Below, piece after piece: positions 15,790 through 23,735 of a DNA stretch of 48,855 bases (within the stretch, counting starts at the first letter, position 1; every line of letters begins with the position of its first letter). The DNA is taken from contig CAZFKX010000015.1 in the NCBI GenBank assembly GCA_964519345.1, positions 1 to 48,855 on the forward strand, given 5' to 3'. The notes under the pieces were generated by a model. That model saw only the letters and a list, made by a program, of their open reading frames with translations, was not told the DNA's origin and ran no database searches. This DNA is from Persephonella sp964519345 (GTDB lineage Bacteria > Aquificota > Aquificia > Aquificales > Hydrogenothermaceae). A program made the position numbers and the translations under genes.

Positions 15790-16683
15790 ATGAGAGATAA
15801 ATTTACAATAACAATTCATGATGTAAATGGTGTCAAACAATACACATTAAAACAGTTTGTCAAAAAATTTTTTATATACTTTTCAGCCTTTCTTTTTGTC
15901 TTTATACTTTTTAGTTCTGGAGTGATTCTGTATTTATATTACCAGGTAAGCGAGCTTGATAGGAAAAAGCAGGAACTTATGAAGAAAAATCGTCAGCTTA
16001 TACTTGAAAATATTGATCTTAAGCTGAATATTGACAGAAAAACAGCCGAACTTAAACAGCTTTCGGTTAAACTGGAAAATATAGAAGAGATGATAGGATT
16101 GAAGCCAGAGGAAGATACAGGTTTATCAGATAGGATAGTAAAAGTATCTCTAACAACATCACAGATATATTTCCTTTTTAAAAATGTTCCAAACGGATCG
16201 CCCCTCAGGGAAACGATTGTTACAAGCAGATTTGGCTACAGGAGGCATCCTGTAAATGGAGAGAGAGATTTTCATCCGGGCGTAGATCTTAGGGCTAAAA
16301 TAGGAACGCCTGTTTATGCTACGGCAAATGGTATCGTTGAATATGCAGGAAAAAAAGGTAATTATGGAAAACTTATTATCGTTCAACATAACTACGGGTT
16401 TAAAACACTTTACGGACATCTCAGCAAAATAAATGTAAAGACAGGACAGTTTATTGAGAAAGGACAGCTTATTGGATATACAGGCAGAACAGGTCTTATA
16501 AATGGTCCCCACCTTCATTATGAGATAAGATACTTGCAAAGACCTTTGAATCCTGTCAACTTTATAAAATGGAAAAAGCTGGACTACAAAAAAATTTTTG
16601 AAAAGGAGAGGCATGTAAAATGGGAATCTTTAATAAAGGCGATAACGAGAGATTACCAGTTGGCAGTTCTAAGACAACTATAA
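15790..16683 (+). CDS. M23-family (LytM-type) peptidoglycan endopeptidase, membrane-anchored
   Basis: A 297-aa protein with an N-terminal transmembrane anchor (about 28-51, FFIYFSAFLFVFILF), a periplasmic coiled coil (about 55-105) and a C-terminal metallopeptidase domain. Zinc and catalytic residues are visible: FHPGVDLRAKIGTPVYA (H and D), HLSKINVKTGQFIEKG and GPHLHYEIRY (H-x-H). All are present, so it should be active rather than an activator-type degenerate LytM. It overlaps the bactofilin gene by 64 nt. The pairing of an M23 peptidase with a bactofilin is also known in cell-shape modules of Helicobacter and alphaproteobacteria, so a role in local wall cutting is likely. Confidence 0.9.
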   Translation: MRDKFTITIHDVNGVKQYTLKQFVKKFFIYFSAFLFVFILFSSGVILYLYYQVSELDRKKQELMKKNRQLILENIDLKLNIDRKTAELKQLSVKLENIEEMIGLKPEEDTGLSDRIVKVSLTTSQIYFLFKNVPNGSPLRETIVTSRFGYRRHPVNGERDFHPGVDLRAKIGTPVYATANGIVEYAGKKGNYGKLIIVQHNYGFKTLYGHLSKINVKTGQFIEKGQLIGYTGRTGLINGPHLHYEIRYLQRPLNPVNFIKWKKLDYKKIFEKERHVKWESLIKAITRDYQLAVLRQL

Positions 16684-17042
16684 TAAGTGAAGGCTCCCAG
16701 ATAAAAGGAGAGCTTAAGTTCTCAGGATCAGTTCATATTGACGGTTTTGTTGATGGAAGTATATTCTGCGAGGCTGTTGTTACAGTAGGTAAAAGCGGAA
16801 AGGTAAAGGGATTTATATCCGCTGATAAGATAATAGTGAAGGGTTTTATTGACGGTAATGCAGAATGCAATGTTATAGAGATTCTTGAGGGAGGAAAGTT
16901 TACAGGGGAGATTCAGTACAATCAAATAATGATAGAACCGAAAGGTGTGTTTGAAGGTTCCTTAAAGATAAGAGGTGGAAAAATAAAGAAGATAGACGAC
17001 AGAAAGGAGGATGTAAAGCAGAAAAATGAAGCAGTCCAGTAG
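16620..17042 (+). CDS. Bactofilin (polymer-forming cytoskeletal protein)
   Basis: A 140-aa bactofilin: a single DUF583 right-handed beta-helix made of short repeats with hydrophobic spacing (ISEGSQIKGELKFSGSVHID, GFVDGSIFCEAVVTVGKSG, GEIQYNQIMIEPKGVFEGSL). The disordered N-terminal tail and charged C-terminal tail are usual. It polymerises without nucleotides and often scaffolds wall enzymes. The ATG lies inside the 3' end of the M23 peptidase gene, with AAGGAG about 11 nt upstream, and the gene overlaps queC by 17 nt. The overlap and partnership suggest both proteins are made together as one shape module. Confidence 0.92.
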   Translation: MGIFNKGDNERLPVGSSKTTIISEGSQIKGELKFSGSVHIDGFVDGSIFCEAVVTVGKSGKVKGFISADKIIVKGFIDGNAECNVIEILEGGKFTGEIQYNQIMIEPKGVFEGSLKIRGGKIKKIDDRKEDVKQKNEAVQ

Positions 17043-17709
17043 TATTATAGTTCTTCTTTCAGGAGGAATGGACAGTGCCTCACTTCTATGGCTGTCAAAA
17101 AAAGAGTTTAAAAAAGTTTATGCTGTCTCCTTTTACTATGGACAGAGACATAAGATAGAGCTTGAGTTTGCAAAAAAACTTGCTGATGAAGTAGGTGTTG
17201 AAAATCATTTTATAGCTGAGATACCTCATCTTAAAGAAATAAAAGGTTCAGCATTAACAGATATCTCTGTAGAAATACCTTCAGAGGATTACCCTGAAGA
17301 ACCTCCTATAACAACAGTTCCTATGAGAAATCTAAACTTTCTCTCTATAGCAGCATCTTTTGCTGATATTTACGAGATAGAGAATATAGGAATAGCCGTA
17401 CACTCTGTTGACAGTCCATATCCGGACTGTAGAGCTGAGTTTGTTTCTTCTGCTGAAGCTGCTATAAATGCATCATCTATTATGGTTGCAAAAAAGAAAA
17501 ACAGGATTACAGTTTATACACCATTCTTAGGTATGACAAAAACGGATGTTCTAAGGATAGGTCTGGAGCTTGGCGTTCCCTATGAGAAAACATACTCGTG
17601 CTATAGAGGAACAGTTCCTCCCTGCGGCGAATGTGCAACATGCAGGCAGAGGATGGAAGCTTTCCGATCCTTGGGACTTGAAGATCCGTGGTTCAAAAAA
17701 GAGAGGTAA
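17026..17709 (+). CDS. queC: 7-cyano-7-deazaguanine synthase
   Basis: Converts 7-carboxy-7-deazaguanine to preQ0 with ATP and ammonia, in queuosine tRNA modification. The 227-aa protein has the PP-loop SGGMDSASLLW near the start, TTVPMRNLNFLSIAASFA, GIAVHSVDSPYPDCRAEFV, and the C-terminal zinc site with Cys in SCYRGTVPPCGECATCRQR (four Cys). All are conserved. It overlaps the bactofilin frame by 17 nt, and the ribosome site (AAAGGAGG) lies within that gene. Other queuosine genes are not in the window. Confidence 0.95.
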   Translation: MKQSSSIIVLLSGGMDSASLLWLSKKEFKKVYAVSFYYGQRHKIELEFAKKLADEVGVENHFIAEIPHLKEIKGSALTDISVEIPSEDYPEEPPITTVPMRNLNFLSIAASFADIYEIENIGIAVHSVDSPYPDCRAEFVSSAEAAINASSIMVAKKKNRITVYTPFLGMTKTDVLRIGLELGVPYEKTYSCYRGTVPPCGECATCRQRMEAFRSLGLEDPWFKKER

Positions 17710-17711
17710 AT

Positions 17712-19754
17712 ATGGGAGAAAAAAGGGTTAGAAAGATTGTAATAGTAGAGTCTCCGAAAAAAGCAAGGGAAATACAGAGATTTCTTGGTAAGGATTTTTC
17801 TGTTAAGGCAACAATAGGTCATTTTAAAGATCTTCCTGAAAGGGAGATGGGTGTAGATCTGAAAACATTTAAGCCAAAATTTGTTATTAAATCTAAAAAC
17901 CACAGAAAAATGCTTTCAGAGGTTAAAAAGCTTGCTGAAAACGCAGAGGTTTATATAGCGACAGATCCTGATAGAGAAGGTTATGCTATTGGATATTTTA
18001 TGTATGAGGAACTGAGAAAAAAAGCAAAGGATATAAAAAGAGCTGAGTTCCATGAGATAACGGAAAAGCATGTTAAAGATATAATAAAAAAAGCTCCTAA
18101 GTTTGAACAGACAAATTTTGGACTGTTTGACGCTTTTCTTGGAAGAAGGATTGGAGACAGGATAGTTGGCTATACGCTCTCACCAATAGCATCAAAAGAG
18201 ATAGGAGGAAGGTTTTCCGTTGGAAGGGTTCAATCCCCGGCTGTGAGACTTATAGTAGAAAGGGAAAGGGAAATACAACTGTTTAAGCCGACACCATACT
18301 ATGTCATTACAGTTTTGCTCAGAAAAGAAAACACCCGATTTCTTTCATATCATGAGAAACAGCGTCTTGAGGATAAAAATTTAGCAAACAAAATATTTGA
18401 AAGTATAAAGGATAAAAATAAGGCTGTTGTAAAAGATATTAAGAAAAAAGAGGTGAAACAGTCGCCAAAACCTCCTTTCACTACATCATCACTTCAGCAG
18501 ACTGCAAACTCACAGCTTAGGTTTGCTCCTGAGAAAACCATGTTGCTTGCTCAGGATCTGTTTGAAAATGGACTTATAACATACCATAGAACAGACAGTG
18601 TAAGGATTTCAAAGGAAGCGTTAACAAATATAAGAAAATTTATTGAGAAAAGTTTTGGAAAAGATTATCTACCTGCAAAAACAAGAGTATATAAATCAAA
18701 AAACACGCAGGCAGATGCTCACGAAGCTATAAGAATAACAAATTTTGTTGATTTAGAAGGTCAGAAAAAATTGGTCCAGGAAAAAGGTTTGACAGAAGAT
18801 CATTTTAAACTTCTGAAACTTATATATCAGAGAACAGTAGCAAGCCAGATGAAGGATGCAGTTTACGACAGAACAACCGCCCTTTTTGATATAGGAGGTT
18901 ATACATTCAAAACAACAGGCTCTGTCCTCAAGTTTGACGGCTACAAGAAGGTTTACAATATAGAAGATAAGGAAGAGGCTCAGAAACTGCCAGAACTGGA
19001 AAAGGGAGAGACAATAGATAAGATAGATCAGAGTCTTGAGGAGAAATGGACAAAACCGCCAGGAAGATATACAGAAGGAAGTCTTGTGAGAAAGCTTGAA
19101 GAACTTGGTATAGGAAGACCTTCAACCTATGCAACCATTATAAAGACTATAAAGGAAAGAGGATATGTTGTTAAAGAAGGAGGATCGCTCAGACCTACTG
19201 AATCTGCTTATCATCTTATAGATTACCTGAACGGGAAGTACAACTGGGTTATAGATTATGACTTTACAAGGAGAATGGAAGAGTTTTTAGATGCTGTTGA
19301 AGAAAATAAAAAAGACTGGAAAGAGTTTGTTGGAGAACTTTACAGGAAATCTGTAGAAGGGGCAAAAAACGTTGTAAGCAAGAAGATGAGAGATTATGCT
19401 CTTGATCTTGCCGAGAAACACGGTAAAGATATATCAGACATAATTGATAATCCTGAGAAGCTTAAAGAGTTTATAGACGCACACAAAGATACAAAACCTT
19501 CAGAGAAGCAGATAGCCTATGCAAGATCACTTGCTGAAAAAACAGGGCTGGAACTTTCTGAAGATATTCTGGAAGATAAAGAAAAGATTAAAAGATGGAT
19601 AAATAAAGCAAAAAAAGAGGCTATGAAAAGCTACAAACTTTCAGAAAAACAGAAGGCTGTTCTTATAAAAAACGGTAAAGAAGATCTTATAGATAAGCCT
19701 GAAAAAGCTTTAAAGTGGCTTGAGACGTACTTTAGGAAAAGAAGAAAAAAATAA
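17712..19754 (+). CDS. topA: DNA topoisomerase I (type IA), zinc-ribbon-less form
   Basis: Relaxes negative supercoils by single-strand passage. From the ATG at 17712 (GAGAGG 5 nt upstream; the ATG at 17688 lies in the end of queC) the protein has 680 aa. The Toprim domain has IVESPKKAREI with E13 and TDPDREG at 84-90; the catalytic Tyr is Y291 in GLITYHRTDS. Helices QADAHEAIRIT and EELGIGRPSTYATII are present. Where the family reads D-P-D-R-E-G-E-A-I-A-W-H this protein has G-Y-A-I-G-Y-F. The C-terminus lacks Cys4 zinc ribbons; instead two SEKQ-type helical repeats (SEKQIAYARSLAEKTGLEL; SEKQKAVLIKNG) end in a Lys/Arg tail. It may be a paralogue beside a classical TopA elsewhere. Confidence 0.92.
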   Translation: MGEKRVRKIVIVESPKKAREIQRFLGKDFSVKATIGHFKDLPEREMGVDLKTFKPKFVIKSKNHRKMLSEVKKLAENAEVYIATDPDREGYAIGYFMYEELRKKAKDIKRAEFHEITEKHVKDIIKKAPKFEQTNFGLFDAFLGRRIGDRIVGYTLSPIASKEIGGRFSVGRVQSPAVRLIVEREREIQLFKPTPYYVITVLLRKENTRFLSYHEKQRLEDKNLANKIFESIKDKNKAVVKDIKKKEVKQSPKPPFTTSSLQQTANSQLRFAPEKTMLLAQDLFENGLITYHRTDSVRISKEALTNIRKFIEKSFGKDYLPAKTRVYKSKNTQADAHEAIRITNFVDLEGQKKLVQEKGLTEDHFKLLKLIYQRTVASQMKDAVYDRTTALFDIGGYTFKTTGSVLKFDGYKKVYNIEDKEEAQKLPELEKGETIDKIDQSLEEKWTKPPGRYTEGSLVRKLEELGIGRPSTYATIIKTIKERGYVVKEGGSLRPTESAYHLIDYLNGKYNWVIDYDFTRRMEEFLDAVEENKKDWKEFVGELYRKSVEGAKNVVSKKMRDYALDLAEKHGKDISDIIDNPEKLKEFIDAHKDTKPSEKQIAYARSLAEKTGLELSEDILEDKEKIKRWINKAKKEAMKSYKLSEKQKAVLIKNGKEDLIDKPEKALKWLETYFRKRRKK

Positions 19755-19758
19755 AAAG

Positions 19759-19778
19759 GCGGGTCTTTTGTGACCCGC
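19759..19778 (-). terminator. GC-rich hairpin after topA
   Basis: GCGGGTC-TTTTGT-GACCCGC is a perfect 7-bp stem with a 6-nt loop, 5 nt after the topA stop. The U-run needed for intrinsic termination (TTTTTATTTTTT) lies on the minus-strand side, while the plus-strand side continues into a G-rich run. It may stop antisense transcripts, or protect the topA mRNA end. No minus-strand gene lies close to its right. Confidence 0.5.
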
Positions 19779-19785
19779 AGGAAAT

Positions 19786-19803
19786 GGAGGGGGAGGGAGG
19801 GGG
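19786..19803 (+). repeat. G-rich tract (G-quadruplex-prone)
   Basis: Runs of 2, 5, 3 and 5 G separated by single A residues, directly after the topA hairpin, in an otherwise AT-rich region. The runs could form a two-layer quadruplex in DNA or mRNA. They also look like repeated Shine-Dalgarno sequence immediately before an ATG opening a 10-codon frame (MLTEVVNNLW, stop at 19834-19836). Confidence 0.45.
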
Positions 19804-19925
19804 ATGCTAACTGAAGTTGTTAATAATTTATGGTAAAAGTTATTTATTTAAAATGATTTTTATCATATATGCTACAGATGTTAGAATTATTATCGGAATA
19901 AAAAAATTTTTTATGAGGTCTGGAA

Positions 19926-20216
19926 ATGATAGATAAAGATACTGTTGAAAAGGTTGCACAACTTGCAAAATTAAGACTTACGGAAGAAGAAGTGGAAATT
20001 TTTTCAAAACAGCTCTCAGATATCCTTGATTTTATTGAAAAGCTGGAAGAACTTGACACAGAGAATATATTACCTTTTTATGAGATGGTTGAGAGGGAAG
20101 CTCCCTTTAGGGAAGATATACCTGAGAAAGGTTTAACAAATGATGACGCCCTTAAAAATGCACCTCAAAGTGAGGATGGATTTTTTGTTGTACCGAGGGT
20201 GGTTTCTGCCGAATAA
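19926..20216 (+). CDS. gatC: Aspartyl/glutamyl-tRNA amidotransferase subunit C
   Basis: Small subunit of GatCAB, which amidates Glu-tRNA(Gln) and/or Asp-tRNA(Asn). The 96-aa protein starts MIDKDTVEKVAQLAKLRLTE and has the family features LSDILDFIEKLEELDT and the C-terminal FFVVPRVV. It wraps around GatA and helps assembly. GAGG lies 8 nt before the ATG. gatA and gatB are elsewhere. A canonical tRNA-Asn and a valS lie in the window, but no glnS or asnS, so which tRNA is served cannot be told. recA follows after 23 nt. Confidence 0.93.
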   Translation: MIDKDTVEKVAQLAKLRLTEEEVEIFSKQLSDILDFIEKLEELDTENILPFYEMVEREAPFREDIPEKGLTNDDALKNAPQSEDGFFVVPRVVSAE

Positions 20217-20239
20217 ATAATGATGGAGGATATTTATAA

Positions 20240-21256
20240 ATGAGTGAAGTTTTAGATCAAAAAGAACTTGAAGCCAAAAAAAAGGCGCTTGAAAGTGCCC
20301 TTGCCCAGATAGAGAAAAAGTTTGGTAAAGGATCAATTATGACCCTCAGTTCCGAAGCTGAGAAATCTGTTGATGTTATACCATCTGGATCTTTAACGCT
20401 TGATATAGCTACAGGCATTGGAGGTGTTCCTAAGGGAAGGGTTGTTGAGATATATGGACCTGAGTCTTCAGGGAAAACAACGCTCACACTTCATATTATT
20501 GCAGAAGCACAGAAAAAGGGAGGGAAAGCCGTATTTATAGATGCAGAACATGCATTTGATCCAAAGTATGCAAAAGCTATAGGCGTAAATCTTGAGGATC
20601 TTATAATATCCCAGCCAGATTATGGAGAGCAAGCTCTGGAGATAGCTGAAACACTTATAAGAAGCGGTGTTATTGATGTGATAATAATAGATTCTGTTGC
20701 GGCACTTGTTCCAAAGGCTGAGCTTGAAGGAGATATAGAGGACAGCAATGTAGGTCTCCATGCAAGGCTTATGTCAAAAGCTATGAGAGTTCTAAAAGGA
20801 GCTGTTAACAAATCAAATACATCTCTTATACTGATCAATCAGATCAGAGAAAAAGTTGGTGTTATGTTTGGAAATCCTGAAACAACTACAGGAGGTAGGG
20901 CTATAAAGTTCTTTTCAGATATGAGGCTTGAAGTTAGAAAGAAAGATATAAAAGATTCAGGAGAAAAGGTGGGAAGCAGGGTTAAAGTAAAGGTTGTTAA
21001 AAATAAGCTCGCACCTCCTTTCAAAGAGGCTGAGTTTGATGTTATATATGGAGAAGGAATATCTAAGGAAGGAGAGCTATTAGACCTTGGAGAAGAGATA
21101 GGGGTTATAAAGAAAAGTGGATCGTGGTATTCCTACGGCAGTTCAAAGATAGGACAGGGCAGGGAAAAGGCGAGAGAGTTTTTAAAACAGAATCCTGAGA
21201 TAGCCCAGGAAATAGAAAGCAGGATAAGGGAGGAGCTTTTGAAAATCTCCCCGTAA
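20240..21256 (+). CDS. recA: Recombinase RecA
   Basis: ATP-dependent strand-exchange protein of homologous recombination and the SOS response. 338 aa with Walker A GPESSGKTT at 73-81, the strand DVIIIDSVAALVPKAE (Walker B), loop LMSKAMRVLKGAVNKS and LINQIREKVGVMFGNPETTTGG. It lacks the long acidic tail of enterobacterial RecA and ends EIESRIREELLKISP. GGAGG is 9 nt before the ATG. recX lies two genes downstream in the same run, with pilT between. No SOS box of a known type is visible in the 23-nt gap upstream. Confidence 0.98.
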   Translation: MSEVLDQKELEAKKKALESALAQIEKKFGKGSIMTLSSEAEKSVDVIPSGSLTLDIATGIGGVPKGRVVEIYGPESSGKTTLTLHIIAEAQKKGGKAVFIDAEHAFDPKYAKAIGVNLEDLIISQPDYGEQALEIAETLIRSGVIDVIIIDSVAALVPKAELEGDIEDSNVGLHARLMSKAMRVLKGAVNKSNTSLILINQIREKVGVMFGNPETTTGGRAIKFFSDMRLEVRKKDIKDSGEKVGSRVKVKVVKNKLAPPFKEAEFDVIYGEGISKEGELLDLGEEIGVIKKSGSWYSYGSSKIGQGREKAREFLKQNPEIAQEIESRIREELLKISP

Positions 21257-21280
21257 TATATAAAAGAAGGGAGGAGCTTT

Positions 21281-22402
21281 ATGAATATTGACGAGATTTT
21301 GACAAATGCCGTAGAGGTGGGAGCTTCCGATATACATTTAAAGGTGGGACTTCCACCTGTCGCAAGGGTAAACAGGGAACTTCAGTATCTTGATAAGTAT
21401 GAAAGATTAAAAGAAGAAGATATTGTTAAATTTATAGGAAGGGTTGTAAAAACAGAGAGAAAAAGGTCAGAGCTTATTAAAAATGGAGAACTTGATATAT
21501 CTTACTCTATACCGGGATTAAGTAGATTCAGGGTCAATATATATAAGCAGAGAGGCACTTACGCATTTGCTTTTAGGGTCTTAAAAACAGATATACCTAC
21601 AATAGAGGTTTTGAACCTTCCCCTTAAGCTCAAAGATATAGCAATGGAAGCGAGAGGTCTTGTCCTTGTAACGGGACCTACAGGTTCAGGTAAATCTACA
21701 ACCCTCGCTGCTATGATAGATTATAGAAATGAGAGAAGGAGGGATGTTGTCGTTACTATTGAGGATCCTATAGAGTATATATTCAGGGATAAGCAGTGCT
21801 ATATAGTACAGAGGGAGATAGGTCTGGATACTAATGATTTCTCAACAGCGTTAAGAGCAGCGTTAAGGGAAGATCCTGACGTTATTATGGTAGGTGAGAT
21901 GAGGGATATAGAAACTATAGAAACGGCTCTCAGAGCAGCAGAGACCGGACACCTTGTTTTTTCCACACTTCACACACAGGATGCAAAGGAAACAATAAAC
22001 AGAATTATTGATATGTTTCCCCTTGAAGCCCAGAATCATATAAGGCTTCTCCTTGCAACTACACTTAGAGCTGTCATATCACAGAGACTTATACCAAGGA
22101 AAGACGGTAAGGGTATTGTTCCTGCTGTTGAGATTCTTATAAATACAGGCGCTATATACGACGCTATTATAGATCCAGACAAATTTGAGGATATAACAGA
22201 ACTTATGGAAAAAGGAAGATCACAGTATGGAATGCAGACATTTGATCAGGCTATACTTGATCTTTACAATAAAGGCTGGATAACATATGAGGATGCACTG
22301 GCATATGCATCTAATCCGGCAGATCTTGAGCTTAAAATAAAAGGTATATCATCAGGAGAGTATGACTCTGGAATGTATGGAATGGGTGGAGATATTGTTT
22401 GA
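21281..22402 (+). CDS. pilT: Type IV pilus retraction ATPase PilT
   Basis: Hexameric ATPase that depolymerises type IV pili for twitching motility. 373 aa: N-terminal PAS-like domain (ASDIHLKVGLPPVARVN), Walker A GPTGSGKST (132-140), Asp box VTIEDPIEYIF, Walker B RAALREDPDVIMVGEMRD, and the His box HTQDAKETINRIIDMFP. The AIRNLIRE-type retraction motif of classical PilT is not obvious at the C-terminus, where GMYGMGGDIV ends the protein, so a PilU-like or divergent PilT is possible. GGGAGGAG is 6 nt before the ATG. It overlaps recX by 4 nt. Confidence 0.92.
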   Translation: MNIDEILTNAVEVGASDIHLKVGLPPVARVNRELQYLDKYERLKEEDIVKFIGRVVKTERKRSELIKNGELDISYSIPGLSRFRVNIYKQRGTYAFAFRVLKTDIPTIEVLNLPLKLKDIAMEARGLVLVTGPTGSGKSTTLAAMIDYRNERRRDVVVTIEDPIEYIFRDKQCYIVQREIGLDTNDFSTALRAALREDPDVIMVGEMRDIETIETALRAAETGHLVFSTLHTQDAKETINRIIDMFPLEAQNHIRLLLATTLRAVISQRLIPRKDGKGIVPAVEILINTGAIYDAIIDPDKFEDITELMEKGRSQYGMQTFDQAILDLYNKGWITYEDALAYASNPADLELKIKGISSGEYDSGMYGMGGDIV

Positions 22403-22818
22403 AAAAAGAAATAATATCTTATGCTTTTAAACTACTGTCAAAAAGGGATTACTTCTCATCAGAACTTAAAGATAAATTATTGAGAAAAGGCTTTGATCCA
22501 GAAGATATAAAAAAGGTTATTGATTATCTTATAAAGGAAAAGTATATAGATGATGCAAAATTAAAGGAAAGGTATATAAGGGTTTTAAAAGAGAAAGGTA
22601 AAAGTCCGATCTATATAAAAAGAAAACTGTACTTAAAAGGCGTTGAACCTCCTGATATATCCTATGATGAGGAGTTTGATACAGCTTATAATCTTCTAAA
22701 AACAAAGTACAAAAAAGAAAAACAGTTCAATACTGTAGTAAAATTTTTAAAGAATAGAGGTTTTTCTTACTCTATCATTATTGAGGTAGCAAATAAATTT
22801 TTAGAAGAGGAAGAATGA
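22399..22818 (+). CDS. recX: Regulatory protein RecX
   Basis: Modulator that caps and destabilises RecA filaments. 139 aa, shorter than the usual 150-270. Three-helix repeats of the family can be followed: ISYAFKLLSKRDYFSSELKDKLLRKGF with the I-x-x-V-I-x-x-L pattern (IKKVIDYLIKEKYIDDAKL), then GKSPIYIKRKLYLKGV and a third, weaker repeat. The start is a TTG (22399) overlapping the pilT stop, with GGTGGAGA upstream. Its separation from recA by pilT is unusual but the genes remain in one run. It overlaps ribF by 4 nt. Confidence 0.85.
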   Translation: MKKEIISYAFKLLSKRDYFSSELKDKLLRKGFDPEDIKKVIDYLIKEKYIDDAKLKERYIRVLKEKGKSPIYIKRKLYLKGVEPPDISYDEEFDTAYNLLKTKYKKEKQFNTVVKFLKNRGFSYSIIIEVANKFLEEEE

Positions 22819-23735
22819 AAGTATTAACGGAAAAAGATCTACCGCTGGATGATAATACTGTATGTACCATAGGAAGTTTTGACGGTTTTCATAAAGGACA
22901 TGTAGAAATACTTAATTTAGTTAAAAAAAGGGCAAAGGAAAAGGGATTTAGATCGGTTGTAGTAACGTTTGATCCTCATCCTAAAAAATTTCTTAATCCT
23001 GAGAACGCCCCCTGCCTTATAACCGATATAAATACAAAAATAGATCTATTGAGCAGAAAAAATATAGATTATGTTTATATTATAAAGTTTGATAAAAATT
23101 TCCTGAAAAAAACAGCGGATCAGTTTTTGAGTTTTCTTGTTAAAAAGTTAGGATGCAGATATATAATTGTTGGTTACGATTGGCGGTTTGGTTATATGAA
23201 GGAGGGGGATATAGAGTATGCAAGGAAAAAAGCCAGAGAGTTTGGTTTTGAGCTGGAAGTTGTTGATCCTATAAAGGAAGATGGTGAAAGGGTGAGCAGT
23301 ACATTGATAAGATCTCTCCTAAAAGAAGGAAAAATAAAGGAAGCATCAAGATATTTAGGGAGAGACTACTGTATAAAAGGGAAGATTGTAAAAGGCGATG
23401 GAAAGGGTAAGGATATAGGATTTCCAACAATAAATATACTGCCTCCAAAGGATCTTTGTCTTAAAAAAGGCGTTTATGCAGGATACGTATCATTTAACTG
23501 TGATCAACATCCTGCCGTTATTAATTTTGGATATAGGCCTACTGTAGATGGAAAAAAACTTTTTATAGAAGCTCACCTTATAGAAAAAGATATAAAGCCA
23601 GAATCAGCATATGTAAGAATTTTTTTTAAGGATTATATAAGGCCTGAGAAAAAATTTGAGGATCTTGAACAGCTTTCTGACCAGATAAAAAGGGATATAG
23701 AAAAAGCCAAAAAGATAGTAGAGGTTCAGGTATGA
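22815..23735 (+). CDS. ribF: Bifunctional riboflavin kinase / FMN adenylyltransferase
   Basis: Makes FMN and FAD from riboflavin. The 306-aa protein has the N-terminal adenylyltransferase domain with TIGSFDGFHKGHVEIL (G-x-F-D-G-x-H-x-G-H), VVTFDPHPKKFL, GYDWRFGYMKEGD and SSTLIRSLLKEGKIKEA. The C-terminal kinase domain starts near 183 with KGKIVKGDGKGKDIGFPTIN and has GVYAGYVSF and PAVINFGYRPT. Both active sites look complete. The start overlaps recX (ATGA) and the stop overlaps the next gene by 4 nt. There is no room for an FMN riboswitch upstream. Confidence 0.95.
   Translation: MKVLTEKDLPLDDNTVCTIGSFDGFHKGHVEILNLVKKRAKEKGFRSVVVTFDPHPKKFLNPENAPCLITDINTKIDLLSRKNIDYVYIIKFDKNFLKKTADQFLSFLVKKLGCRYIIVGYDWRFGYMKEGDIEYARKKAREFGFELEVVDPIKEDGERVSSTLIRSLLKEGKIKEASRYLGRDYCIKGKIVKGDGKGKDIGFPTINILPPKDLCLKKGVYAGYVSFNCDQHPAVINFGYRPTVDGKKLFIEAHLIEKDIKPESAYVRIFFKDYIRPEKKFEDLEQLSDQIKRDIEKAKKIVEVQV

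Noticed and set aside
22600..22815. FMN riboswitch before ribF
   Set aside because: ribF overlaps the coding end of recX; there is no leader.
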